Source: Plectrocnemia conspersa (taxonomy: Eukaryota; Arthropoda; Insecta; Trichoptera; Polycentropodidae). From it: a stretch of 64,000 nt of DNA. Position numbers and translations under genes: made by a program. Shown one piece after another: positions 12,900-26,418 of this stretch. The notes beneath the pieces were generated by a model that had not been told where the DNA came from, did no database searches, and saw only the letters and a program-made list of their open reading frames with translations. The stretch is taken from NCBI GenBank assembly GCA_009617715.1, contig VTFK01000138.1, forward strand, positions 372,001 to 436,000, in the 5' to 3' direction. Each line of letters starts with the position of its first letter. The stretch's first letter is position 1.

Positions 12900-14220
12900 A
12901 TTTCAGGTATACTAAATTGAAATATGATACCCAGTGGTGTATTGGGGCTTTTTTTCCTAGACCAAAACGCGTTCCGGTACGATTTGTTATATCTGGTAAA
13001 ATATATTTGAGCTTAATTGAATCGTCACCGAGCACATTTTTAAAGAGTGGTATTTAACAGAGAATTATTTTGAGAGATATGTGCATTTAAATAAATATTT
13101 ATTTGACACAAATTGCGCCGTTTATTATTTTATATAAGTATAGTTTAGTTTACATGTAAATATTATAATAGTGAATAGACGGTGAACGAAACAGCGCCGC
13201 CGCTGTATATCCGTCCAAAGTCCAACAAGAGAATGTGCCGCCGTCACGTCAGCGTTACCAGAGTGCCGCCAAGTTTTAGCCAATATACAGATAGTCAAAA
13301 TCATCTGAAGGCGAAGATAAGTTTATGATATATTTAGATATATGATAAGTTTCCTGGAAAATAATATATATTTGTTATATTATTTTATCATAACAAAATG
13401 TTGACATCATACTTACATTATGCGGATGTTCCGTGTTTTCATTACACGCCGATGAATCTGACATTTGATAAGAACTATAAATAATGAAAATTTGTTATTA
13501 CTGCTTTTATAATAAAAAATAACTTCAAATGTAATTGTGAAATCTACATACGACAGGGAAACTAATACTGAAGCACGATTGAAACGCCGACTAATGCGTG
13601 TGTCAGCGTGAGGCACCTTGCCCTAGCTCTCTCGCTCTGTCACACGCACTTGTGCATTTCGCTCACACATGTACAAACGAATCCGTGCCAGAGAAAAGGG
13701 GATGTACTCATCCATCTCTCTCTTGCAATATTCTCTGACACAGCGGTATAGCATGGGCGCATGAAAGTTAATTAACGCTCACAAACGCTCGGTCTTTTTT
13801 ACCTTGAGGTTCTATTTATTTCTGAAACAAAGAATAAAATATTCAAACAGCAATCTAAGTGTTTCGTTGGTCCTTTGAAATTAGAAGACGCTAGTTTTTG
13901 TTATTGTAATATATTGTTTGATAACAAAATATTTATATTAAGATAATGCTGCAGTAATGATTATCATTTTTTAGCATAAAAAAATATAATTTAAAATATT
14001 AATAATAAATATTTTTGCAATTAAATATACTATTTACTATTTTTTAAAACATATTTTATTAAAATTTGTTTTTACGCCTAATGTAATTTTGTATGAATCA
14101 GAATAAGGTTCTTATTTTATTTCTATAAGATCTCACATTTTAGATTGGTATTTTTTAGAATCATGGTTAAAAATTCAACATTTGATTAAATATAGCATTT
14201 AAAACATAATACAGAAGAAC
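12900..14220. other. Intergenic DNA with two GC-richer patches
   Basis: Most of this stretch is AT-rich and non-coding. Patches at about 13185-13280 (repeated GCCGCC words) and about 13590-13800 (CT/CA-rich, GCTCTCTCGCTCTGTC) are clearly GC-richer and might be a promoter or the end of a mobile element. I cannot assign either. Confidence 0.3.
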
Positions 14221-14228
14221 ATAAAAAA

Positions 14229-14373
14229 ATTCGTCCATCGGCTCGTAAACAGTTGCCAACGGAGTTACGCTTACAACATTTAGGCGGAGAGGCAGTGCAG
14301 GATTTGGTCAATTGGAGACGCGACAGAAGGACGTATTCCATCGATCGGCTCGTAATTATAAGCTTTTACTAAT
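14229..14373 (+). other. Isolated open frame of about 46 codons, unassigned
   Basis: A GC-richer open stretch encodes a Arg/Leu-rich peptide (including RKQLPTELRLQHLGGEAVQ and DLVNWRRDRRTYSIDRL) and ends at TAA after SFY. The word ATCGGCTCGTAA occurs twice, near its start and end. Its composition resembles an exon more than the surrounding DNA, but there is no ATG and I recognise no family. Confidence 0.25.
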
Positions 14374-16553
14374 AATAAAAGGTTTTAAATGAAATATTAA
14401 AATTAAATAGTTTTTATACAGCTCATCTTACAATTCCTAAATGTTTTAATTCGCGGTAATTACATTACTTTCTTTCTTTTTAAATTTGTATTGCATGCAA
14501 TTTTGTATATTCATATTATTCTCGGCCATTACCAGTTGTATTGCTTTAAAGGCGAAAAATAAACTGGTCAAAGTCAGGTAGAAAGTACCTCTTTTAAATA
14601 ATGACAAAAATATGTTTTAAGACAAACGGGAATAATTTAAACCTCTCAAGTTACTTTCGAATGAGCCAAATAATATAAAATGTCTATTTTTGTTTTGAAA
14701 AAAAATGAAACTTAATTGATAGAAAAGAATATGTTTTTTATATTTTATAAAGAATGTGTTTATTTATTTGTGCAGAGCATTCAACACATCATTTTTTATA
14801 ATAGCAACACTGTAAATTTGGTTGTCATATCGTGTGAAGGTGTAATTCCAGCCTTTATATAAAATAACATCCAGATTACATAAAAAATGTTTTCGCGAGG
14901 TACAGTAACAATAATTTAAAATTTAATTGAACTTTTTTAAAGGAAGACTGAATAATTTTAATGTTTTACCATGACGCATTTTGAAATCTAACAACTGACT
15001 TTAAAATTAAAAATATTTCATAAATAGATTATCTTTTAATTAATATTGAATAATCATCGATATGACATTATTCACATTACGTATTTATTAAAAAAATATA
15101 TACAACATATGTTTTATTATACATATCTATGAAATTATCATTGTATGATATGGTTCATATCATAATGTACTATGGAATGTTTGGCCAATCAAAAATAATT
15201 TCAATAGTTAAAATTTTTTTAAATATATGATAAACATGTCAATTATTCAATACAGATAAATATAATAATGTAATCAATATTTTATTGTACAAAGGAGTAT
15301 ATTGAATCTAAATTCTCACCCCCTTGCTAATGAAATGGCATTATGAAGTCATTATTTCTTTCATTGATATTCATTAGTAAGAAAATGTCATTTCAGCTTT
15401 TTCCATGGGGGAAGGCAACAGTTGACCAGTCAGTGGTGGTTTATTTTAATATTTCGATTTCATTAGGATTCATATTATTTCATTGACAAATGATATGCAT
15501 TGTTTTGGCGAAATTCAAAGAAATACCTGTTTAGAATCCTCTTGTAATCAGAGATGCTACTTTAAGAAATTGATATTCAGACATTTTCGGTTTATTTATT
15601 TAGCGGACCTACTAATGCTCTTATAAAATTTCTTCAAACTACTCATAATATTATCCACCATTATTTTTATTATATCTTACCTCTTTCCCTCAATGAATTT
15701 CGGCATTCATATTAAAATTTTAATCACAAGTTGTTTGAATTCTAAGTTGAACTACAATTTTATTTGACGTCATTTTGAAATGAAATAAGTATTTCACTAA
15801 AGATGAAACGTGTAAATAAAATAAATTCTTGAGGAATTGTATTTGAATGGATTACCTGTGATGGTCATCCAAAATTTGGTCTTCAGTAACTTCAACCAAT
15901 CATGTTCGGGTTATATTCAACTAATTACGTTGAGGAAAAATCATCTTTATATGCATGGCTTTGAGATTATTTTGCTATTTTCAAAACAAGGGATTTTGTT
16001 ACGCGATTATTTGAATATTTGCGAAATTTATGTTAATGCTTGGTCTATCATGAATAATTACTCTTACAATATTGTCTATAATGAAACACGCGAATTCTAT
16101 AGAAAAATCTGCTTTGGAGATTTGGCATTATGATATGCTCGTCTGCTATTTTTGAACGTCAGCCAGTCCGTAAAAGGGTTTATCACTATTTCCGAAAGTC
16201 TCAGCTGGTGGTAAATTTCAATTGGTACAAATATATATTATTCTCGATTGTTTGACAACTTTATATAATTTCTCCAGCTATTTTATCTAGTATTATATGT
16301 CTATTATTATCTAGTATTATGTCTACATTTTTTCCTCAAGTTTATCTTTTGTTTGTTGAAACATGACAGGCGTTCACCCAATGCATTACTAAGGTTACCA
16401 ATTTTAAAGCTCAAGACACTTTTGTGGTTAAATGCCTTTGTAATACTGGTCAATTGTTAATTTATTTGACAATAACTTGACTGGAAATTACGTGAATAAT
16501 AATCGTTCTTACCTAACAAACTTATATTTTAATGTTTTATTTGTCTGTTTCAG
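14374..16553. other. Region upstream of iPLA2 with no recognised gene
   Basis: AT-rich sequence. The missing first exon of the phospholipase gene should lie in or before this stretch. It must end one base into a codon, but I could not identify it. An open frame at 15837-16133 looks random in composition. Confidence 0.4.
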
Positions 16554-19500
16554 CGATTGCTTCACAACATACTGTTTCTTTAGTAGACGCCAATGATTAT
16601 GTGCAGTATCCGATTATTTTCCGGCGAAACAATTTGTTGCTCGTTAAAAGTTCAGAATATGAAATCATTCTTCCATTATCTATAGATAAATCAAAGAATA
16701 AAGCCATCAGGTAAAAATTATTACATTTTTAAATTGTCAATATGAAACATTTAGTTATTCTCTTTTATTTTTATTTTTTAATTTTAATCCTTTTTCAATT
16801 CCAGATTGTATATTGGAAAATATGAAGTTGAATCAAGAGTTATATTTGATGCTTATAAAAATGTGATACCATTATATTTTGACATTGTTCAAGTAAATAT
16901 ACATTTCTTATGTTTTTTTTAATTATTTAAATTAAGTATATGACTAAAACATATTTTTTTTCAGGATAAAAATGCACTAGAAGTGGCTTGTGCAATTATG
17001 AGAGATAATCCGCTATTTTCAATAGCTCACTTACTAGTATCGTTAGATAAGTCTCCCTTGTTATACAAAGATGTCGTTCGAGAACAAATCGATAATCAAG
17101 ATTGCGGAAAATGTCCTATTATGGTAATTATTTTACTATTAGTATTTAGGTTCAATAATCTGATAAAACATTTCCACCATGGAAATTATAAAAAGACATA
17201 AAAAAAAACAGAAAAAATGCTGCCTGTTTTGTAAAATCGCAAAGCAAATCGGAAACCCGTCAATTTGAAGGTGCCGTAATTCTAGTGTTAACCCTTTTGC
17301 CGCCAACCTGTTTTTTATTGAACACACACTGTCCGCTAAGCGTTTAAGTGAGATTTAAAATTTCAAGCAATATGGGATTTTAACATTTAAAAATTGTAAA
17401 CTTGCGATGACGAAAGTTTAAATAATCTAAATAAATATATGAAAAGATGGTATTGTTTTTTGTTCTTATAACATGAATAAAAGACGGTATATCACGCGTG
17501 CCGATTTGGTAACGAATTTCGTATTTTCGTTTTGGCGCTCACAGCACACACATAAAATACGCATAGGGTTGCCGCTTACATCATTTATAAATATAATTAA
17601 AAAGCCTATAATAAACAGATTTCATAAAAACAAAGTTAAGATTCACGATTTATTGTTTGTTCACATACAAAATAATTACAAATTCAGATGTAAAAATAAT
17701 CAGCTTCGATGTACTAAAGATTGAGGTTTTATGAGATGAAATGAGTCTCTTATATATTACTAGAGGTGTTTATTTTTACAAAAAAAAATACGAAATTCAG
17801 TTACGAATGTCCCGGGTTTAATTATATTTTATTGTTATTAGTTTGTAACCAGAAAATTTCATAAAAATTCTTCAGATCTGTGATAAAGTTCAAAACATTG
17901 AACTACACACATAATCACACTACATGAAGACTAAATTTTTCATTTTTTGTGCTATGCGCATAAACATATCATTGTCCCACGATGTTTGATTCTGACGAAG
18001 AAACCCATATTTATTCTATAACGGTTAAAACGCTTTATCGCAATTCGACTTGGCCCTTTTTTTGACTGATAGTATGAGTTAATTCCTCTAATTGTAAATA
18101 TTAATGTGGCTTAATTGATAAACTCAACAAAATATATTTATAAATTTCAAAACATAGAACAATACACAAAGTCCCGTTACACGTAGCACACATACATACA
18201 TATATGGACATACGCTTTATATTTTATTTTTTTGTGCTATGCGCACAAACATTAAATTGTTTACATAGATGTGGAGGTTTTTTTGTTGAATCTAATAAAG
18301 CTGGCTTATGATTTTCAATGTCTCTAGATGTTGTACATGATATAGATAATGTTAACTGTAATTTATATTGCACTGAAAGTTGTATACCACCTTTATATCT
18401 GTGCAAAGATTGTGATCTTTGCCAACATAATTTTTAGATAGTATTGTAACCACAGTTCCCGACATTCTTAATTATAATGGGTGACAAGTTTTTTGAGATA
18501 CATTGCTGTTTGTCAATAAACATATTATAAACAGCCCCTAATGCATGAGTTATCTCTTCTTAAGGTGGCGGATATTTAATTCTTTTTGATTTATGGCACG
18601 TAATTTATGTCTATTTCCCACTATGTTTGCTTTTGATGAAGAAACCCATTTTTTCTTAAACGGTTAAGACGCTTTATTGCAAGTCGAACTGGCCCTTTTA
18701 TAATTGATAGTATAAGTTAATCCCTCTAATTGTAAAAATTAGAGTAATTTAATTGATAAAATCATCATAGAAAGGTCATAAAAAAATTTAAATAATCCAA
18801 AACACTTTTGTCTAATTCACATAACGACTATAATATATTATAATAATTATATCAATATATCGGTTATACATTTTTATGGCAATAACTATAACGATTATAA
18901 AATATTATGAAGATTATACCACTACTGAATATAAAATATCATTTAGATTAAATTACAGTTAATAAATTAACATTAAAAAAAATTTAATTTCCGCAAAATT
19001 GGTATGCCATCAGAGCTCGCCCACAAGTTACAAAAGACTGAATAAAATTTATAATTTTAAATCTATATATATCACTAATTTAGCTAAAATTATTATAATA
19101 ACAATATTTTAAACGCTTAGTAAGAATACGATTTTTAAAATAATTGTAGCTAGCTTCATTAAAAAACACGGGTTTAGATGAACGCATGTGTACATGTGCT
19201 TGGCGCTGAGGGCTCGACAAAGCAACGCATGCGTTTGGCGGTTAACAGGTTAATACCTTTAAAGTACACGAAATTTAATAAAAACCTTATATTTTATAAA
19301 ATACGTAAAGAACATATTATTTATATGATAATGTGACATTAACTTAATATTCAATTACTATGCATGTTTATATATTAATTTATATCTGATATTTTTCTAG
19401 GTGGCAATTGAAAATAATAAATTATCAATTGTTGAACATCTAATAAAATTGAACTGCTCTATGAGTATTATTGATAATACGGAAAAATCTATTTTACACT

Positions 19501-22500
19501 ATGCAGCTCGTAGTGATATCAAAATGTTAAAGGTAGTATATATACTTTAAAAAAATTTTGGGACTTGTTCTCCTGGTATTATTTTAGACATAATAATTAA
19601 TATTAATATTTAATTTTTTATGTGAATGTTATAGTGTTTTTTGACACAGACATCTTTGTTCGATCGATTTTTGAATTGTAAAGATAGTTCAGGATTGACT
19701 CCTCTAAATTATGCTTGTCAATCAGAAAGTGTTGAAAATTTAAAAATCTTGATGGATAAAGGAGCGTTCGTTGATACCAGTTAGTATCAATTCCTATTTA
19801 ACTTTACAATTTGAGTTATTGTTTTAATATTATTTCATTTTTCTTACAGGTTATTCTTTATATCATTGCAACTATGTTAGTCAATTAGAATTATTGGTCA
19901 ACAATAATGTCGATATTAATGCAGTTGCCACAGATGGCGATACACCACTTTTGCATTTTGTAAGGGAGCAAAATTTTGATTGTGTGGTGTTTTTACTGTC
20001 GCACGGGGCAGATCCAAATGTTAGAAATATAAATCGCGATAATTTGCTTCATATTGCGGTTAAGAAATCAGACTTGCACATTATAAAAGCTCTTATAGTG
20101 TTTGGGGTCGATATCAACGCTAAAAATCTACAAAATCAAACACCGAGACATTGTATTGATACTGGAAGATCAGATTATTCACAGATTCTTCACATATTAT
20201 ATTCAGTCGGCGCCAAAAGGTAACGGGTGCTTAGTTGAACTTATTTTTATAAATAATAAATAAATTATTATATATTATTTAAAATTAATGAAAATGTTTA
20301 GATGTGAAACTGCCAAAGGATGCTCAGAAATTTGCTCACCAACGGGCACCAATGACGGTTGTATTGAATATATTTTAGATAAGGAACTTCCTGAGCTTCA
20401 ATTGAAACAATTATTAAACACTTTTGCTATGGATAGGACAGTTGAAAACAACAGAAAAATAGCTGGAGGAAGGTTTGCTTATTCAACTTTTATTTGTGAC
20501 GTATAGAATCTATTATATATATCAGACATGTTCATTTTTTATGGTTTCTTGATTATATTAGATATGCTACATCAAATCTATGAAAATGCTTATTGCATGA
20601 AATAGGCAAAAAAATTGCATAATTCATGAAAAGTGCAAACCTGCTGCCTTATTTGTGAATTAAACAAATTATCTGCAGAATGCATGCATTAGGCCAATGA
20701 GATAATAGCGCTCAGTAGTGTTCTTTTTGTGTCATTTTTGACAGTTGCGAAACATCATATTTATTGAAAGGTTCAAATATTTTGCTCCTGTAAAGATATG
20801 AATAGTATTGCCGTTAAAGTGTAGTACCTCGCACCTAACCTGTCCAAAATACCTCTTAAGAAAATTGGTGCTTCGTCATGTTTATAATTTTAGACTTTTT
20901 TGCCATTCTAAATGAAGATGAACATCACTGAAGCTAATGATTGGTATATTTTAATATAATGAAATGACATTTAGTAGGAGCGCTAGTATCTACTTTACTT
21001 AATGCATGAAATAAGCAAAACGATTCCTGCCCAATTTCTTGCATTCGGCAGATAATTTGCCCAATTCATGAACGAAGCAATGGCCTTGCACTTTTCATGA
21101 ATTAGGCAAGTTTTTTGCCTATTTCACGTAATAAACAATTTCACAGATTCGGTGTAACATATATACAGATATGTAGAGATGTGTATCAAAGTGTGTTAGA
21201 TATGGTTTATGTATTAATTTGACTTGCACCTATAGCCTTTTGTATGAAATGTTTGACCGTTTATTTTTATTTAGAAAGTATTAAGTATTAGAGTACCAAT
21301 TTATCTTCAAACTCAGTCAATAATGCACGTCTTGCTCGATAATTATTGAGGTTATGATTGTAGTGTAGTAGTGGAATATGTAACAATCTTGCACATTAAT
21401 TAGGAATGTCTTGAAGTTTTTCCATACTGAAACATTTCTATAGATCACACATAGATTTTCCGTAATAATAAATATTCTCCATACTGAAATGTTTCTACGC
21501 ATATTACGACCGTTTTTATGTCGATTCTATAACAAATTAAATCCTTTTTTTTCAGATTGTTGTGCTTAGATGGAGGAGGGATACGCGGGTTGATCTTAAT
21601 TCAAACACTGATGGAAATGGAAGTGCTTTCGAAAAAACCTATATTTTCATACTTTGATTGGGTAGCAGGAACAAGCACGGGTGGAATTTTGGCATTAGCC
21701 TTAGCTAGTGGCAAATCTTTATCGGAATGTCGCAGATTGTATTTTGTTTTGAAGGACAAAATATTTGAAGGGAAGCAACCTCATTCTTCGCAGAAAATTG
21801 AACAATTTTTTAAAGATCATTTTGGTACGTTATATTATACTATTTTATTTTTTATATAATTACATGAGTGGCTTAATCGAATATTTTCGGATCCTTGTTT
21901 CATAGTAGACAGCTCTTTATTTATATCTTCAATTGTATCGAATCTTCGGGCTATCAATGTGAATTTAGTTTTTTTCCCGAACAGGTGAATAAGAAAGTTG
22001 GAGAAGCACATTTGCTCTAATTTGGGACAAAAATCATGAATAAAGAGCGGTATGTGTGTAAAGAACTTGCATCGATACTTCTCACTTCAGACCTTTTCTA
22101 TAGTTGTGATTTCATCTCTTTGTAATATCTTTGTCATAATTTCACAAGTCTGCATTATAAAACAGCAAATCACTAAAACTAATCGCATGAAAAAAAAAAG
22201 GTTGGGTTAGATATTTGTACATTTTATGAATTCTAAAACTGAACAACCCATGTATATTCCATAACTTACAAAGTCCTCTCAACTTAATATATTAAATGAT
22301 TTTACCCTATTCTATTCTTTAGATCTCTAAGTTTCAGATTCCACTCCCTATTGTGCTATAAAGAATACTAGTTTGTATTAATTGTTAATGAAACATCACA
22401 TTTTGTACGATTGAGAAACTTGTGAGAATTGATAATATAACTATCATAACATTGATGTAATTTTATCCAATACATAGGTCCTAACACTTGCCTATCAAGC

Positions 22501-23569
22501 ATAACAAAACCGAAGCTGTTACTTGCGAGCGTTCTCTACCAACAATGTCCATTTAAGCTACATATTCATCGGAATTATCCTTCGCCATTAGATATCATAT
22601 GTAGTAAGTAAATACAGTTACTTAGAGTTACTTAGAGTTACATACATACATGTCATTGTATTATACATACTATTTTAGGTAAAAGCAGTACAGCTGCTGT
22701 TAGAAAGATACCAATTTGGAAGGCAGCTAGGGCGACTTCTGCAGCTCCTGGATATTTTGATAGCATCGGTATAGATCAATTCATGGACGGAGGTTTAATC
22801 GCAAACAATCCTACACTCGACGCTTTGACTGATATTCTAGAATACGGAATTGCTCTACGATCTGTAGGTTCCATGGACACATCACCATTTGCTACACTCG
22901 TCGTTAGCTGTGGCACTGGTAACATAAAATTATCAATAAAACAATAAAATTTAGACTACTAAAAAATTAAAATTCACGGTAACTTTTAAAATTTAGATTA
23001 GTAAAAAGTTATTGTGATTTCACAGTGGATCTAGTCATTAAGATAATAAAATATAACAACATTTAAATTTTTACTGTGTGAATTCATAATATATTATAAA
23101 AAATATTAACAATATGATTATTCATTTCTAGGTATACCTCCCACGTCCGAAAGTTTTACAAAAACTATCGATCTTTTTAATTTTCTTATCCAAAATGAGC
23201 AAAACACAATGTTAAAAATAGTTTCACTCGGATATACACTATTTAGCATGTTGAAGGATATAAAAAATGTAATTGTAGATCTGGTTAGTATTGTATTAAT
23301 GTTTATTAAATGTTATTTGAAGAGTTCATTACTTATTCATCTATTTTTAGATCACTGGAAGTGACGAAAGAAGCGCAGAGAGAGCACAAGCTTGGTGTTG
23401 TATGGCAGGAATTCCTTACTATCGTATAAACCCATACCTATCAACTGATGTACAGTTAAATGAAATTAACAATGCAGTTATAATTCAAATGCTGTGGGAA
23501 ACTAAAGCATATTTGTATGAAAACAGAAGTGTAATTAGAGAAGCTGTTGATTGTTTAACCCTCAACTAG
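16554..23569 (+). CDS. iPLA2-VIA: Calcium-independent phospholipase A2 VIA (PNPLA9/iPLA2-beta type), 5' exon not found
   Basis: Exons read: 16554-16710, 16805-16892, 16965-17123, 19401-19532, 19650-19779, 19850-20219, 20302-20472, 21556-21824, 22478-22603, 22679-22918, 23132-23283 and 23351-23569. The frame is continuous through all of them. The visible part is about 737 residues. The N-terminal half carries divergent ankyrin repeats (for example VVFLLSHGADPNVRN and KALIVFGVDINAKN). The C-terminal half is a patatin lipase domain. It has the glycine-rich GGGIRG (about 409-414), the nucleophile motif GTSTG (Ser about 443) and the catalytic Asp in DGG (about 571). The enzyme releases sn-2 fatty acids from membrane phospholipids. 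Its fly and human orthologues affect mitochondria, ageing and PLA2G6 neurodegeneration. The first coding exon (one base plus the start) was not seen. The ankyrin half is much more divergent than the lipase half. Confidence 0.9.
17288..19253. mobile_element. Putative piggyBac-like element in an iPLA2 intron
   Basis: The 2.3-kb intron between 17123 and 19401 is largely one insertion flanked by TTAA (17288-17291 and 19250-19253). The left end reads CCCTTTTGCCGCCAA and the right end, reversed, CCTGTTAACCGCCAA. These imperfect inverted repeats next to TTAA are typical of the piggyBac superfamily. Inside are two about 150-bp diverged direct repeats (about 17978-18130 and 18620-18772). A cysteine-rich broken frame near 18330-18437 (LCKDCDLCQ) loosely resembles a piggyBac C-terminal finger. 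No intact transposase was found. Confidence 0.6.
20588..21135. mobile_element. Foldback MITE in iPLA2 intron
   Basis: The intron between 20472 and 21556 contains two inverted arms of roughly 110-150 bp, about 20588-20700 and 20998-21135. The left arm carries GAAATAGGCAAAAAA, AATTCATGAAAAGTGCAA and AAATTATCTGC, and the right arm carries the reverse complements in opposite order. The centre (about 300 bp) is unrelated. It encodes no transposase. Confidence 0.7.
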
Positions 23570-24588
23570 ATAACAAAAGCGCTGTATTTAAACACTTGAT
23601 ATTATCTTGCTGCATTTTTATTTATAAACTATAATCTAATTTTTAAATAATAGCTAAAAAATAGATGTAATTTACTCTTAAAACTAAACAATGATAATAA
23701 CAATTAATGATTTTCCAGATATAATAGGTGGTAAACAAAATTTTTTTAATCAAGTAAGTTGATGACTCCTTAAATGATCTATAAAATATGAATAACAGAA
23801 TTTAAGTCACTTAGTTATTAAATAATAAGGCAATTAGTCTAATAAAAATGTTTTATAATAATTATATGTATATATATTTTGATAACATACCAAAAAAAGG
23901 TAAAAAAAAATTAATTTTATTGTATCTTTTAAAATTGGTAAAAATTTATTTTTTCCTATTTTCTTGTAATGCACATATTTAATGTAAAATGTACTGAAAT
24001 TGATTAAATGAGATTATAGAACGCTTTTTAGTTGAATTTTAATACAAATAATATAATTTTTAGGTTGCAATGAGAGTACCTATTGGTGTACAATATTGCG
24101 TTTAAATGTGTAGATTTTTATTTTTTATAAGATTATAAATTGAATTACTTTTAAATGCCTTTTTAAAATAATTTGATAAATTGCAAATGCATGGATCAAC
24201 TTCATTAATAATAGCTATATAATAAATTAAAATGTACATTACTGGTCTTTAAAATGGCACAAATTTATGTAGCTTGTACAATCTTGTACAGGTATTTTCA
24301 ATACCGATTTAAATAATAATTTTATTGTGTAAGATAAATTATATCAACGGTGATTATTCTAGGTATCCGTGATATCGATGAAAGAGATTTCTAAAATAGT
24401 TTATTTTAATGAATACTGCTATACATTGAAATTCTATCAATGGGAAAAAAATTATCTATTTAATTTGCCATGTTTATAAAGAATATAACAATTTAACAGC
24501 TTAAAAAGTATGCAAAATTATTATAGCAACATCCGATGTAATTATGAATGTTTTTTATGACTATCATTATCTACAAAAAGAACACTTA
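23570..24588. other. iPLA2 3' region and intergenic DNA
   Basis: Very AT-rich non-coding sequence. No clear AATAAA lies immediately after the stop codon, so I could not place the transcript end. No other feature was seen. Confidence 0.35.
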
Positions 24589-24665
24589 ACATGTCTGGAG
24601 TGCCACAAGGATCAAATATTGGTCCACTGTTGTTTTTATGTTAATATATAAAGAAATAATTATAA
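24589..24665 (+). pseudogene. LINE reverse-transcriptase remnant
   Basis: A short open piece reads MSGVPQGSNIGPLLFLC before a stop. This is the invariant SGVPQGS..GPLLF motif of non-LTR retrotransposon reverse transcriptases. Only this core word survives in the reading frame. Confidence 0.65.
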
Positions 24666-24986
24666 GCACAACGATATTTACTCGATTCTTCGAAAAAAAT
24701 CTGAGATGATATTTAACAAAATTTTATATATCGATGTTTTTAGCCTGGCAGCATTTATTCTAATTTTAATTAACAACTTTTTTACAATTCTCAGGAATTT
24801 GTCCTATTTATTAAAAAAATCCGAGAGAATATTTGTTTTAGAGCTGAACATTCTCGGGCCGGTCGTGATAATAGTCGCCGGACTTTTTGGATTCAGAAAC
24901 CCACAACAAATCTAGACAATATGTATTACAATGTGTTCGCAGCAGACATTTTTATGACTTAAAAATAAAGTGAAAAGGGTGGCGAG

Positions 24987-26012
24987 TAGGGAATCCAATC
25001 CCGAATGATTTTCGATGCCCATAAATCCCGGGATTAGAAAATATATTCCCGAAAATATAATTTTTTTTTATCATCAAAATTTGAATTTTCGTGTATAAAA
25101 AATTGAAACGTTCGGTGCACGTGTATATGTCCTCAGAGATAATAAATAACGTCAGAAATTGGTAAAATAGGGACATAGCGTACACCATTATTAAGTTGGC
25201 ATCACTGCATTACTCTCACACTCTTACGTAATTAGGTATCACTTATGTAATATAAATTATGTATCACTCATAATTCACATAGCTGCTTCTAAAATCGTGT
25301 ACAAAATGATTCCAGTTCTACCTTCGGAATCATGCTCGAAAGAAGATGATTAAATGAATATATCGATGGATATGAAGAAAGAAAAGAAATTTCAAAAATT
25401 GCTTGTAGATCTAAAAATATCGTTTTATCTGGAAAACACTGCATCAGAGATATAATAAATAGAGTGAGGAAAATTCATGATATTATTAAACAGATCATGA
25501 TGCTATAATACAAAAATACGTAGAAAAAGATCTTTCATTTATATTAGACTGTAAAACCAGATAGAATAGTCTTTTTAATATGCTAGAGCTATTTATTTTT
25601 TAAAAACAAGTATACCAAAAACGTTAATAGACCAGAACAATTTATCGGGAACGTGCAATAAAAATGACATTATAGAAGTTTTGCATTCTCTAAAATTAGT
25701 TGTCGAAGCACTTTTCCGACGTGATTTTAATTTGTGCTCAGCCGACGCAATTTTAAAATACTGTTTTAGGCAATTGGCCGAGCTTAAATCTGTATTAAGC
25801 TCAGAATGTTAATTACTCTAAAAAAATATACAAAATAATGAAGGCAAATAGATTTAACGAATACGCTTAAATATTTATTAAATCCCAAATCATTTGATGA
25901 TAATAATATTGATACAACTTTCTCTGTAACATATAAAATAAATTTATTGTATTAGTAATTTTATAATTTAAACTTGTAATCCTGAAATTTTACTTCAGGA
26001 TTAGAATACCTA
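24987..26012 (+). mobile_element. Degenerate hAT element with transposase remains
   Basis: The ends form imperfect inverted repeats: TAGGGAATCCAATCCCGAA at the left and, reversed, TAGGTATTCTAATCCTGAA at the right. Flanking 8-mers gtggcgag (24979-24986) and gtgataag (26013-26020) match at 6 of 8 positions. Inside, on the + strand, a piece at about 25690-25812 reads KLVVEALFRRDFNLCSADAI. Just after it comes RQIDLTNTLKYLLNP. Both are words of ZBED-like hAT transposases. Stops and frameshifts interrupt the rest, so the element is dead. Confidence 0.7.
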
Positions 26013-26355
26013 GTGATAAGATAATAACCCCGACAACCATACCTCGAGAATATCAAACTTATATTGCTATATATATTTATACATACCGGCACACACCCCT
26101 ACGAGAACCGATCATTCGCAAGACTGGTCGTTAAATGATAATATTGTGCACTGACTTGGAAATAATCTATAGCGATTCAAGAAATTGATTTTTTTTCGTT
26201 CCACTTTTTTTCTAATTTAAAAGAGCGCATTCGAATTTAGTATAATATTTTGTATGTTATACTAAAATTAGAGTGCGAATATATTTTATCGCGTGGCAAC
26301 CCTGACGCATATCGAGTTGTCAGCTGTCAGTGGAGCGCTCTGACTATAGTTGGAT

Positions 26356-26380
26356 AAGCGAAGGACGAGCGCCTTCGCTT
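26356..26380 (+). other. Short hairpin in presumed NDUFV2 5' leader
   Basis: AAGCGAAGG at 26356-26364 is complementary to CCTTCGCTT at 26372-26380, with a 7-base loop. It lies 38 bases before the NDUFV2 start codon. It could be a leader structure or chance. Confidence 0.35.
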
Positions 26381-26418
26381 TTAGTGAAGAGTAATCTACA
26401 GCCAAAACTGTGGTTATC

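Noticed and set aside
15837..16133. 98-codon open frame upstream of iPLA2
   Set aside because: It does not resemble the iPLA2 N-terminus and has no donor in the needed phase. The composition is typical of AT-rich intergenic DNA.
22617..22650. Short direct repeat of ACTTAGAGTT before an iPLA2 acceptor
   Set aside because: Only three 10-bp units in an intron; no evidence of function.
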